A program made the position numbers and the translations under genes. The notes below the pieces were generated by a model, which was given only the letters and a program-made list of their open reading frames with translations, was not told the origin of the DNA and searched no databases. Positions 33,910 to 42,789 of a DNA stretch of 64,000 nt are shown here, in pieces (position 1 is the stretch's first letter; every line of letters starts with the position of its first letter). The DNA comes from CAKSEI01 sp964403505 (GTDB taxonomy: Bacteria > Bacillota > Clostridia > Oscillospirales > CAG-272): assembly GCA_964403505.1 (NCBI GenBank), contig CAYOFP010000006.1:10669-74668 (forward strand). The letters are read 5' to 3'.

Positions 33910-34276
33910 CTGCAATAACTTCGACTTCGACCAAAGCACCTTTGGGAAGCGCCGCTACCGCAACGCAGCTACGGGCGGGCTTACTTGTAAAATACTTTCC
34001 GTATATTTCGTTAAAAGTCGCAAAGTCGTCCATGTTTTTTAAAAAACATACCGTTTTGAGCGCTTTATCAAAGCTGCTGCCTGCCGCCGCAAGGACCTCG
34101 CCGAGGTTTTTCATTACCTGCTCAGTCTGTCCCTCGATCGTAGTTGCCTCGATATTTCCTGTTGCAGGAACGATTGCGATCTGTCCCGATGTGTATACGG
34201 TAGAGCCGCAAACGACTGCCTGAGAATACGGGCCGATCGCCGCAGGCGCTTTATCTGTATATATTTTTTCTGCCAT
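33902..34276 (-). CDS. ridA: RidA family reactive intermediate deaminase
   Basis: 124 residues, full length. The family blocks are present: DKAPAAIGPYSQAV (about 8-21), VYTSGQIAIVP, NLGEVLAAAGSSFDKALKTVCFL and a C-terminal ARSCVAVAALPKGALVEVE with the catalytic arginine. RidA hydrolyses the enamine/imine released by PLP enzymes such as threonine dehydratase to the 2-oxoacid. It lies 12 bases after ilvA, the enzyme that makes this intermediate, at the end of the operon. Confidence 0.96.
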   Translation of the reverse strand: MAEKIYTDKAPAAIGPYSQAVVCGSTVYTSGQIAIVPATGNIEATTIEGQTEQVMKNLGEVLAAAGSSFDKALKTVCFLKNMDDFATFNEIYGKYFTSKPARSCVAVAALPKGALVEVEVIAEK

Positions 34277-34288
34277 GATTATTCTCCG

Positions 34289-35488
34289 TTAATTAAGATT
34301 TACTATTTTGAGCCCTGCATTTGTCAAGGCTTCTTTTATTTGTTCGACATGCTCAAAATTCCTGGTTTCAAGCGATAGGCGGATATTACATCCGTTGATA
34401 TCACTTCCCTCGCCTGCCTTCTCGTAGTATACCGACGTGACGTTTCCGCCGAGAGAGGCAATGGTATGTGAAAGCAATTCAAGCTGACCGGGCTTATCCA
34501 TAAGCTCGATCGTGAGCTGATAGTTTCTGCCGCTCATGAGCAGACCACGCTCGATCACTCTCGATAGTATGTTAACGTCGATATTACCGCCGGACAAAAC
34601 ACAAGCAGTCTTTTTGCCCTTGATCGGGACTTTATTGAACATTGCCGCAGCCACCGCCGCAGCTCCTGCTCCCTCGGTTACGAGCTTCTGACGCTCCATC
34701 AGTGCAAGGATAGCGGCTGATATCTCATCATCGGTCACAGTCACGATCTCATCGACGCATTTGGAACATATGTCAAATGTGAGATCTCCCGGCCGTTTCA
34801 CGGCGATACCGTCGGCGATCGTCTTTACACCCGGAAGTGTACCGATCTCGCCCTTTGCCCTGGCGTCATACATACTCGCCGCTCCTGCCGCCTGAACGCC
34901 GTATACCTTTATATTGGGATTCAGGCTCTTGATAGCGAAGGCAACGCCGGAGATCAGTCCGCCGCCGCCGATCGGAACGATCACCGCCTCGAGATCATTT
35001 ATCTGCTCGCAAAGCTCGAGACCGATCGTTCCCTGACCTGCGATAACTTCTTCATCGTCAAAGGGATGGATAAATGTGTATCCCATTTCGTCACGGAGCT
35101 TAAGTGCCTTTTCATATGCATCGTCATAGACGCCCTTTACAAGGCAGACCTCGGCGCCATAGCTCTTTGTCGCCTCGACTTTGGATATCGGCGCACCGTC
35201 AGGAAGACAGATCACCGCCTTGATTCCTGCACGCTGTGCGGAAAGCGCCACGCCTTGAGCGTGGTTTCCTGCTGAGCAGGCGATAACGCCGCGCTTTTTT
35301 TCTTCTTCGCTTAATTGCGAAATTTTATAGTAGGCGCCACGCACCTTGAACGAGCCTGTTATTTGCAGATTTTCTGTTTTTAAATAAATCTGCGATTCGG
35401 GATTGATATTCGGAGCGTAAATAACGTCCGTCTTTCTTATCACATCTTTTAATACATAACCGGCATGGTAGATTTTATCAAGCGTCAT
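34289..35488 (-). CDS. ilvA: Threonine ammonia-lyase with C-terminal ACT domain
   Basis: 399 residues. The PLP lysine lies in TGSFKVRGAYYK (K48) and the phosphate loop is GGGGLISG. From about 325 to the end an ACT-type domain starts YQLTIELMDKPGQLELL. It converts threonine to 2-oxobutanoate, the first committed step to isoleucine. The single short ACT domain resembles the TdcB-like form in other Gram-positives rather than the longer E. coli IlvA. Operon position indicates a biosynthetic role. It overlaps the DUF815 gene by 11 bases. Confidence 0.94.
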   Translation of the reverse strand: MTLDKIYHAGYVLKDVIRKTDVIYAPNINPESQIYLKTENLQITGSFKVRGAYYKISQLSEEEKKRGVIACSAGNHAQGVALSAQRAGIKAVICLPDGAPISKVEATKSYGAEVCLVKGVYDDAYEKALKLRDEMGYTFIHPFDDEEVIAGQGTIGLELCEQINDLEAVIVPIGGGGLISGVAFAIKSLNPNIKVYGVQAAGAASMYDARAKGEIGTLPGVKTIADGIAVKRPGDLTFDICSKCVDEIVTVTDDEISAAILALMERQKLVTEGAGAAAVAAAMFNKVPIKGKKTACVLSGGNIDVNILSRVIERGLLMSGRNYQLTIELMDKPGQLELLSHTIASLGGNVTSVYYEKAGEGSDINGCNIRLSLETRNFEHVEQIKEALTNAGLKIVNLN

Positions 35489-36689
35489 TTTCCTTACGCT
35501 CCTTTTGAGTTAAATTGGTTATTTGCATATCCGTAAACTGTTCTGCCGCCCTTGCCGAGCGATTCCCTCGCCTGAGCGCAAACGCCTCAGCTTGAATATC
35601 AAGCTCGGGTGTAACTGCGATTCCTTTGCGTTCGCAAAGTCTGTGAACGATTTCGAGATACAGTTTTTTATCCGGCTTTTGATAAAGTACAGTCAGTCCG
35701 AAGCGCTCAGAGAGTGACAAAAGCTCCTGCATCGTGTCGCCACGGTGGATATCATCGCCCACACGGTCGGAAAACTTCTCTTTAACAAGATGGCGTCTGT
35801 TGCTCGTAGCATAGACAAGCACATTATCGCTTCTTGCAGAAACAGAACCCTGCAGAATAGCCTTCATGCGGTTAAAATCGTCATCATTTGTCGTGAACGA
35901 GAGATCGTCGATAAACAATATGAATTTCAGCGGATTATCCTTTAAATGCTCTAAAATCGTGGGGATATCATGAAGCTGATCCTTACGAAGCTCGAGCATA
36001 CGAAGTCCCTCGCCCGCAAACATATTTGCCACTGCCTTGACGGTTGACGATTTTCCTGTTCCTGCATCTCCGCACAACAGCACATCTGCGGCAGGAAGAC
36101 CCTTCAAGAACGCTTGGGTATTATCGATCACAAGCTTTTTCTCATTTTCATAGCCGATAAGATCATCGATATCCGTCTTGTCACTTGACATGACGGGCAA
36201 TATTTCACCGCAGTCATATCGGAACATAACATTGTGCGCATAGATGCCGTATCCGTTCTTATTCACGTCGGATATTCGCATCTGATACTCTGATATAAAA
36301 TCAAAGCGATCGATCTCATATGAGGGCAGCTCACCGTCGTAACCGACGAAGCGGCCGAGCGTGTCAGCGTCAGTTGAAGCGACATACGACAACACAGATA
36401 ACTCGTGATCAAGGCACCTCTGCATGTTATCGGTTATGCTTTTTCCCGATGAGCGCATACGGATATATTTATTGTCATCAAATACAGCTAAATTCAAAAG
36501 ATACTTACTGAAATTGTCTCCATGCTCATATAAAGCGCCGACAAAGGAACAGTATTTATCAACCTTTTGCGCCACGCTGTCCTCAGACGAAGAGATAAGC
36601 TCCTCAAATTTAGAAAGCACAACATCTTTCATCATCGGACGGAAAAACACGAGTGTTTTCAGCGCTACTGATAGTTCGGATAATTCCAT
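35478..36689 (-). CDS. DUF815 family AAA ATPase
   Basis: About 403 residues from ATG 36689 (AAGGA upstream). The N-terminal 180 residues are helical and without known motif. The P-loop domain has VLLCGDAGTGKSS (Walker A, about 205-217), KFILFIDDLSF (Walker B), VYATSNRRHLV (sensor 1) and the family block FSDRVGDDIHRGDTMQELLSLSERFGL. This is DUF815, a clostridial/proteobacterial ATPase family of unknown role. It lies between leuB and ilvA in the branched-chain amino acid operon and overlaps ilvA, so it should be expressed under the same T-box. Confidence 0.9.
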   Translation of the reverse strand: MELSELSVALKTLVFFRPMMKDVVLSKFEELISSSEDSVAQKVDKYCSFVGALYEHGDNFSKYLLNLAVFDDNKYIRMRSSGKSITDNMQRCLDHELSVLSYVASTDADTLGRFVGYDGELPSYEIDRFDFISEYQMRISDVNKNGYGIYAHNVMFRYDCGEILPVMSSDKTDIDDLIGYENEKKLVIDNTQAFLKGLPAADVLLCGDAGTGKSSTVKAVANMFAGEGLRMLELRKDQLHDIPTILEHLKDNPLKFILFIDDLSFTTNDDDFNRMKAILQGSVSARSDNVLVYATSNRRHLVKEKFSDRVGDDIHRGDTMQELLSLSERFGLTVLYQKPDKKLYLEIVHRLCERKGIAVTPELDIQAEAFALRRGNRSARAAEQFTDMQITNLTQKERKENDA

Positions 36690-36699
36690 ATTATATTCC

Positions 36700-37770
36700 T
36701 TACAGTCTTGAAATGATAGCATCGGTCATTTCTGTCGTTGTGAGAGTCGACTCACCCTCTTTTGCAATGTCACCTGTGCGCAGACCGTCGTTCAGGACGG
36801 AATTGACTGCATTTTCAATACAGTCTGCCTCATCTACAAGATTAAATGAGTATCTTAACATCATTGCAGCAGAAAGGACAGTCGCTATGGGGTTTGCAAT
36901 GTTTTTTCCTGCGATATCGGGCGCAGAGCCGTGGATCGGCTCATACATTCCGAGTGTCGTCTCATTAAGCGATGCCGACGGGAGCATACCGATAGAACCC
37001 GTGATCTGCGATGCCTCATCCGAGAGAATATCGCCGAACATATTCGATGTAACGATGACATCAAACTGTGCAGGATTGCGCACGAGCTGCATTGCGGCGT
37101 TATCGACGAGCACATCGGTAACGGTAATATCCGGATATTCCTTCGCTATCTCGTGAACGGTCTTTCTCCACAAACGGGAGGTTTCAAGTACATTTGCCTT
37201 ATCAACGCTCGCTACACGCTTGTTACGCTTTCCGGCAGTTTCAAATGCGACACGTGCGATACGCTCAATTTCCATGGGGCTGTAACACTCAGTATCGTAT
37301 GCCTCCATGCCGTATTTACCCTCACGGTAACCTCTGTCACCGAAGTATATACCGCCGGTAAGCTCTCTGACTATCATAATATCAAAGCCGTTTTTGACTG
37401 TGCTTTCCTTCAGCGGAGAAGCATCTGCGAGCGCAGGATAAATCTTCGCCGGACGAAGGTTGGTAAAGAGTCCGAGCGCAGAGCGAATGCCGAGAAGCGC
37501 CTTTTCGGGACGCTTATCACCCGGGAACGAATCCCACTTCGGGCCGCCGACAGCACCGAGCAATACGCTGTCTGAAGAAAGGCATCCGTCGACCGTCTCT
37601 TTGGGCAGAGGCTCACCTGTCGCATCATAAGCGCAGCCGCCGATAAGATATGAATGAAAGGTAAATTCATGACCGAATTTTTCACCGATCTTATCAAGAA
37701 CGCTTACGGCGCTGTCAACGATCTCCGGTCCTATTCCATCACCTTTCAAAAGTGCAATATTATATTTCAT
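36700..37770 (-). CDS. leuB: 3-isopropylmalate dehydrogenase
   Basis: 356 residues with LLKGDGIGPEIVDSAV at the start, VRELTGGIYFGDRGYREG and the substrate/metal block DVLVDNAAMQL, then NMFGDILSDEASQITGSIG and GSAPDIAGKNIANP. It oxidises and decarboxylates 3-isopropylmalate to 2-oxoisocaproate in leucine synthesis. It lies 14 bases after leuD. Confidence 0.97.
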   Translation of the reverse strand: MKYNIALLKGDGIGPEIVDSAVSVLDKIGEKFGHEFTFHSYLIGGCAYDATGEPLPKETVDGCLSSDSVLLGAVGGPKWDSFPGDKRPEKALLGIRSALGLFTNLRPAKIYPALADASPLKESTVKNGFDIMIVRELTGGIYFGDRGYREGKYGMEAYDTECYSPMEIERIARVAFETAGKRNKRVASVDKANVLETSRLWRKTVHEIAKEYPDITVTDVLVDNAAMQLVRNPAQFDVIVTSNMFGDILSDEASQITGSIGMLPSASLNETTLGMYEPIHGSAPDIAGKNIANPIATVLSAAMMLRYSFNLVDEADCIENAVNSVLNDGLRTGDIAKEGESTLTTTEMTDAIISRL

Positions 37771-37784
37771 AGCTATCTCTTTTC

Positions 37785-38279
37785 TTATTTGATTATTCCG
37801 TTTTTAACAGAATTTACAAGTCCGCCGTTTTCGATTATCTGCTGAATAAACGGAGGGAACGGTTCTGTCTTATATGATTTTCCGCTGGTTTTGTTATATA
37901 TAACACCCTGATCGAGATCCGCCTCGACAACATCGCCTTCAGCGATATCCTCAGCCGCCTCGGGGCACTCAACGATAGCAAGACCGATATTGATCGAGTT
38001 ACGGTAGAAGATACGTGCAAAGCTTTTGGCTATAACTACGGAAATACCGCTTTCCTTTATCGCAATGGGTGCATGCTCACGGGATGATCCGCAGCCAAAG
38101 TTGTTTCCGGCTACCATGATGTCACCGTCTTTCACTCTCTTTGTGAAGGTCGTATCAATATCCTCCATGCAATGCGATGCGAGCTCTTTTTTATCTATCG
38201 TATTGAGATAACGTGCAGGGATGATTACATCGGTATCGACATTATCTCCGTATTTTATAACATTTCCGATATATTTCAT
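37785..38279 (-). CDS. leuD: 3-isopropylmalate dehydratase small subunit
   Basis: 164 residues, the short archaeal/Gram-positive type of LeuD. DTDVIIPARYLNT and NFGCGSSREHAPIAIK are the substrate-recognition blocks. It pairs with LeuC to isomerise 2- to 3-isopropylmalate. It overlaps leuC by 4 bases, ensuring equal expression of the two subunits. Confidence 0.97.
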   Translation of the reverse strand: MKYIGNVIKYGDNVDTDVIIPARYLNTIDKKELASHCMEDIDTTFTKRVKDGDIMVAGNNFGCGSSREHAPIAIKESGISVVIAKSFARIFYRNSINIGLAIVECPEAAEDIAEGDVVEADLDQGVIYNKTSGKSYKTEPFPPFIQQIIENGGLVNSVKNGIIK

Positions 38280-39544
38280 TTACCCATCACCTCCGCAGGA
38301 TCAGTAATTTTACCCGTAATAGCGCTTGCGGCCGCAACAGCCGGGCTTGCGAGATATACCTCAGATTCGGGGTCACCCATTCTGCCGACAAAGTTTCTGT
38401 TTGTCGTGGATACGGCACGTTCACCTTTGGCGAGTATGCCCATATGTCCGCCGAGGCAAGGACCGCATGTCGGTGTAGACACGACACATCCGGCCTCCAT
38501 AAAAATCCTTAAAAGTCCGTTCTCAAGCGCCTTCATGTAGATCGCAGGTGTTGCCGGGATGATGATGGCACGCACATTCTTTGCGACCTTGTGCCCCTTG
38601 ATTATCATAGCAGCTTCTTCAATATCCTTATAAAAGCCGTTTGTACACGAGCCTATGACGACCTGATCAATTTTTACATCGCCGACATTATCGATAGTGT
38701 GTGTGTTTTCGGGCAGATGAGGGAATGCAACGGTGCTTTTCACACTCGAGAGATCGATCTCTATCGTCTCATCATAAATCGCATCTTCATCCGCTTTTAC
38801 GATGACGGGCTCACGTTCGCAATGTTCGCTCAAATATTCGAGCGCCTTTTCGTCGACCTCGAATATACCGTTTTTCGCACCGGCCTCGATCGCCATATTA
38901 GACATAGTGAGCCGGTCATATACAGTAAGGGACGAAAGACCCTCGCCTGTAAACTCCATAGATTTATACAAAGCGCCGTCAACGCCGATCTTTCCGATGA
39001 TGTGAAGGATCACGTCTTTTCCGGAAACATAGGGTGAGAGCTTACCCTTCAGTACAAATTTAATCGCCGAAGGAACCTTGAACCACGCCTTGCCGGTTGC
39101 CATACCGCACGCCATGTCTGTCGAGCCGACGCCCGTAGAAAATGCACCGAGTGCACCGTATGTACAAGTGTGCGAGTCAGCGCCGATAACGACATCGCCT
39201 GCGCATACAAGGCCCTTTTCGGGCAGAAGCGCATGTTCGATGCCCATTTGTCCGACATCGTAAAAATGCGTAACTTCCTTTTCGTCGCAGAAATCACGGC
39301 ACATCTTACATTGAACAGCGGCCTTTATATCCTTATTGGGCGCAAAATGATCCATGACCATCGTGACCTTGTCACGGTCATATACACAGGTTGCTCCCAT
39401 ATTATTGAATTCTCGAATTGCGACCGGAGAGGTTATATCATTACCGAGAACCCGATCGAGCTCTACGAGTACGAGTTGACCTGCCTCCACGCTCTGAAGC
39501 CCCGCATGACGTGCGAGAATCTTCTGCGTCATTGTCATTCCCAT
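38276..39544 (-). CDS. leuC: 3-isopropylmalate dehydratase large subunit
   Basis: 422 residues, aconitase superfamily, of the short homoaconitase-like type. Iron-sulfur cysteines lie in VIGSCTNG and STPTCGPCLGGHMG; ADSHTCTYGALGAFSTG is the other signature. It forms LeuCD with the overlapping leuD. Confidence 0.97.
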   Translation of the reverse strand: MGMTMTQKILARHAGLQSVEAGQLVLVELDRVLGNDITSPVAIREFNNMGATCVYDRDKVTMVMDHFAPNKDIKAAVQCKMCRDFCDEKEVTHFYDVGQMGIEHALLPEKGLVCAGDVVIGADSHTCTYGALGAFSTGVGSTDMACGMATGKAWFKVPSAIKFVLKGKLSPYVSGKDVILHIIGKIGVDGALYKSMEFTGEGLSSLTVYDRLTMSNMAIEAGAKNGIFEVDEKALEYLSEHCEREPVIVKADEDAIYDETIEIDLSSVKSTVAFPHLPENTHTIDNVGDVKIDQVVIGSCTNGFYKDIEEAAMIIKGHKVAKNVRAIIIPATPAIYMKALENGLLRIFMEAGCVVSTPTCGPCLGGHMGILAKGERAVSTTNRNFVGRMGDPESEVYLASPAVAAASAITGKITDPAEVMGK

Positions 39545-39557
39545 GATCTATCTCCTG

Positions 39558-41219
39558 TTACTTGTTAATAATAGCTCCCTTATCGGCAGAAGATACGATC
39601 TTTGCATATCTCTTCAAATAGCCGGTAAGCTCGTTATTTTCCTTGATACTATCCGTTTGCGCACGCTTCTTAAGCTCTTCGTCACTGACAGCAAGCTCGA
39701 GCTTGTGAGACGGAATATCTATTTTAATTATATCGCCGTCATGAACATATGCGATCGTACCACCTCGAGCCGCCTCGGGAGAAACGTGACCGATCGATGC
39801 GCCTCTCGTTGCGCCAGAGAAACGTCCGTCGGTAAGAAGAGCGACCTCTTTATCAAGTCCCTGTCCTGCGATTGCGGAAGTAGCGGAGAGCATCTCTCTC
39901 ATGCCCGGTCCGCCGGACGGTCCTTCATATCTTATCACAACGACATCGCCCGCCTTGATACCGCCTGCATAGATGACCTTGAGTGCATCTTCCTCACTGT
40001 CAAATACACGTGCAGGGCCTTCATGTACCAGCATTTCGGGTGCGACTGCACTGCGCTTGACCACGCATCCGTCGGGTGCGAGGTTACCGTAAAGCACGGC
40101 GATTCCGCCTGTTTTACTGTAAGGATTCGATATCGGACGGATCACGTTCTCATCACGGTTGACCGCATTTGCGATATTCTCGCCGAGCGTCTTTCCTGTA
40201 CAGGTCATCACACCTGTATCGATAAGGCCTTCGTCAGCAAGCTCCTTCAGCACTGCATAAACGCCGCCTGCCTCATTCAGATCCTCCATGTATGTCGGTC
40301 CTGCAGGTGCAAGATGACATAGGTTGGGTGTATGTTCGCTTATCTCATTTGCGATATTGAGGTCGAATTTAACGCCGCACTCGTTTGCGATCGCCGGAAG
40401 GTGAAGCATGGAATTTGTAGAACATCCAAGCGCCATATCGGCTGTGAGCGCATTCTTAATCGATCTTTCATTCATGATATCGAGCGGGCGGATATCATGG
40501 CGTACAAGATCCATTACCTGCATACCTGCGTGCTTCGCTAACTCTATCCTCGCCGAATATGCTGCCGGGATCGTTCCGTTTCCGCCGAGACCCATACCGA
40601 GCACCTCGGTAAGGCAGTTCATTGAGTTTGCAGTATACATACCCGAGCATGAACCGCATGAGGGGCATGTCTTTTCCTCGTATTCGCAAAGTTTAGCATC
40701 ATCTATTTTGCCGGCGGCATATGCGCCGACTGCCTCAAACATGCTCGAAAGGCTCGTTTTCTTACCGCCGACTCTGCCAGCGAGCATCGGTCCGCCGCTG
40801 ACAAATATCGTAGGTATATTCAGGCGTGCCGCCGCCATAAGAAGTCCGGGTACATTTTTATCACAGTTCGGAATCATGACAAGACCGTCGAAGCCGTGCG
40901 CCATTACCATGGCCTCGGTCGAATCGGCGATAAGATCACGGGTGACGAGAGAATACTTCATTCCTTTGTGCCCCATGGCGATACCGTCGCATACGGCAAT
41001 AGCAGGAAATACGATTGGTGTACCTCCTGCCATTGCAACGCCGAGTTTGACTGCTTCCGTGATTTTATCAAGATTCATATGTCCCGGGACGATCTCGTTA
41101 TACGAGCTGACAATGCCGATCAGAGGTTTTGCGAGCTCCTCTTTGGTCAGACCGAGCGCATGATAGAGCGAACGGTGCGGCGCATTGTTAAATCCCTCAA
41201 CTATTGTATCTTTAACCAC
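39558..41219 (-). CDS. ilvD: Dihydroxy-acid dehydratase
   Basis: 553 residues. Iron-sulfur and active-site blocks are IPNCDKNVPG, CPSCGSCSGMYTANSMN and, near the C-terminus, GPSGGPGMREML and TDGRFSGATRGASIGHV. It dehydrates dihydroxy-isovalerate and dihydroxy-methylvalerate to the 2-oxoacids for Val, Leu and Ile. Confidence 0.98.
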   Translation of the reverse strand: MVKDTIVEGFNNAPHRSLYHALGLTKEELAKPLIGIVSSYNEIVPGHMNLDKITEAVKLGVAMAGGTPIVFPAIAVCDGIAMGHKGMKYSLVTRDLIADSTEAMVMAHGFDGLVMIPNCDKNVPGLLMAAARLNIPTIFVSGGPMLAGRVGGKKTSLSSMFEAVGAYAAGKIDDAKLCEYEEKTCPSCGSCSGMYTANSMNCLTEVLGMGLGGNGTIPAAYSARIELAKHAGMQVMDLVRHDIRPLDIMNERSIKNALTADMALGCSTNSMLHLPAIANECGVKFDLNIANEISEHTPNLCHLAPAGPTYMEDLNEAGGVYAVLKELADEGLIDTGVMTCTGKTLGENIANAVNRDENVIRPISNPYSKTGGIAVLYGNLAPDGCVVKRSAVAPEMLVHEGPARVFDSEEDALKVIYAGGIKAGDVVVIRYEGPSGGPGMREMLSATSAIAGQGLDKEVALLTDGRFSGATRGASIGHVSPEAARGGTIAYVHDGDIIKIDIPSHKLELAVSDEELKKRAQTDSIKENNELTGYLKRYAKIVSSADKGAIINK

Positions 41220-41237
41220 TTTACATTCCTCCGATTA

Positions 41238-42254
41238 TCAGTTGTTGATAAGCTTGTCCTCATCGCTCCAGCTATAAAGCTTACGGATATCCTTACCCAC
41301 TACCTCAGAGGGATGCTCAGATGCTATTTTACGCATCGCATTGAAATGAACCTGTGAGCCTGCGTCGGACATATCAAGAAGGAACTCTTTTGCAAAGGAG
41401 CCGTCCTGAATGTCGGAAAGGATCTTCTTCATTGCTTTCTTTGTATCTTCTGTGATGATCTTGGGTCCGGTAATATAGTCGCCGTATTCTGCTGTGTTTG
41501 AAATAGAGTAACGCATACCCTCAAAGCCGCTCTGATAGATAAGGTCAACGATCAGCTTCATCTCATGAATACACTCAAAGTAAGCGTTTCTCGGGTCATA
41601 GCCTGCTTCAACGAGAGTCTCAAAGCCTGCCTGCATCAGTGCACAAACACCGCCGCAAAGTACAGCCTGCTCACCAAAAAGGTCTGTCTCTGTCTCAGTT
41701 CTGAATGTTGTCTCAAGCACACCTGCTCTTGCGCCGCCGATACCGAGGGCATAAGCAAGACCGATCTCAAGCGCATCGCCCGTTGCGTCCTGCTCTACTG
41801 CGATAAGACAAGGAACACCCTTACCTACCTGATATTCACTGCGAACGGTATGACCGGGGCCTTTCGGTGCGATCATGATAACATTGACATTCTTCGGAGG
41901 CTTGATGCAACCGAAATGAATGTTGAATCCGTGTGCAAATGCGAGAGTCTTGCCCTCTGTAAGGTTCGGCTCGATGCTCTCTTTATAAAGCTTTGCCTGC
42001 TTTTCATCATTGATAAGGATCATGATGACATCAGCTGCCTTTGCGGCGTCTGCCGAAGTCATTACCTTAAGTCCTGCGGCCTCAGCCTTAGCCCAGCTCT
42101 TGCTACCCTCATAGAGACCGACGATAACGTCTACACCGGATTCGTGAAGGTTGAGTGCGTGTGCATGACCCTGTGAGCCGTAACCGATAATTGCTACGGT
42201 CTTGCCGTTAAGCTTGTTTAAATCACAATCATGCTGATAGTAAATGTTTGCCAT
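41238..42254 (-). CDS. ilvC: Ketol-acid reductoisomerase
   Basis: 338 residues, class I. The NAD(P) motif is VAIIGYGSQGHAHALNLHESG at 19-39 and catalytic acidic residues lie in the GLDLFGEQ-equivalent ETDLFGEQAVLCGG. After the GSQ turn the cofactor loop reads VGLYEGSKSW; cofactor preference was not deduced. It converts acetolactate and acetohydroxybutyrate to the dihydroxy acids. Confidence 0.98.
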   Translation of the reverse strand: MANIYYQHDCDLNKLNGKTVAIIGYGSQGHAHALNLHESGVDVIVGLYEGSKSWAKAEAAGLKVMTSADAAKAADVIMILINDEKQAKLYKESIEPNLTEGKTLAFAHGFNIHFGCIKPPKNVNVIMIAPKGPGHTVRSEYQVGKGVPCLIAVEQDATGDALEIGLAYALGIGGARAGVLETTFRTETETDLFGEQAVLCGGVCALMQAGFETLVEAGYDPRNAYFECIHEMKLIVDLIYQSGFEGMRYSISNTAEYGDYITGPKIITEDTKKAMKKILSDIQDGSFAKEFLLDMSDAGSQVHFNAMRKIASEHPSEVVGKDIRKLYSWSDEDKLINN

Positions 42255-42282
42255 AATTAAGTACTCCTCGTATATTAATATA

Positions 42283-42789
42283 TTATTTTTTTCCGTTTAC
42301 AAATAAGCTTCCGCTTCCGCGGTCTATTGCGACAATGCCTGTACGGCAAAGCTCTATGATATCATAAGACTTCATAATACCGATAAACGCATCGATCTTG
42401 GATGGGGATCCTGTACACTCGATGCACAGGGTTTCAGGCGAGAAATCAATGGTCTTTGCTCTGAAAATATCGGCAGTGGACATGATCTCCTGCTGTGTTG
42501 ACTTATCATATCTAACCTTTATGAGCATCATTTCACGCTCGATCGAGCGATCGGGATCGAGTAACTCGACTTTTTTGACATTATGAAGCTTTCTTAACTG
42601 ATTCAGCATCTGCGCCCTTGCATATCCATCTCCGCTCATGGAAATAGTGATACGGGAAAAATCTGGATTTTCCGTTTCACCGACGGTGAGCGCATCGATA
42701 TTAAAGCCGCGCCGTGTAAACATGCTCGTAACACGAGTCAGAACGCCGAATTGGTTATCGACATAAACCGCAATAACAAATTTATTCAT
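42283..42789 (-). CDS. ilvH: Acetolactate synthase regulatory small subunit
   Basis: 168 residues: an N-terminal ACT domain (VYVDNQFGVLTRVTSMFTRR) and a C-terminal IlvN/IlvH domain ending SPSKIDAFIGIMKSYDIIEL. It binds valine and controls the catalytic subunit. It overlaps ilvB by 8 bases. Confidence 0.97.
   Translation of the reverse strand: MNKFVIAVYVDNQFGVLTRVTSMFTRRGFNIDALTVGETENPDFSRITISMSGDGYARAQMLNQLRKLHNVKKVELLDPDRSIEREMMLIKVRYDKSTQQEIMSTADIFRAKTIDFSPETLCIECTGSPSKIDAFIGIMKSYDIIELCRTGIVAIDRGSGSLFVNGKK

Noticed and set aside
39543..41163. Long plus-strand frames opposite ilvD
   Set aside because: Antisense shadows of a full-length enzyme gene without own start signals.
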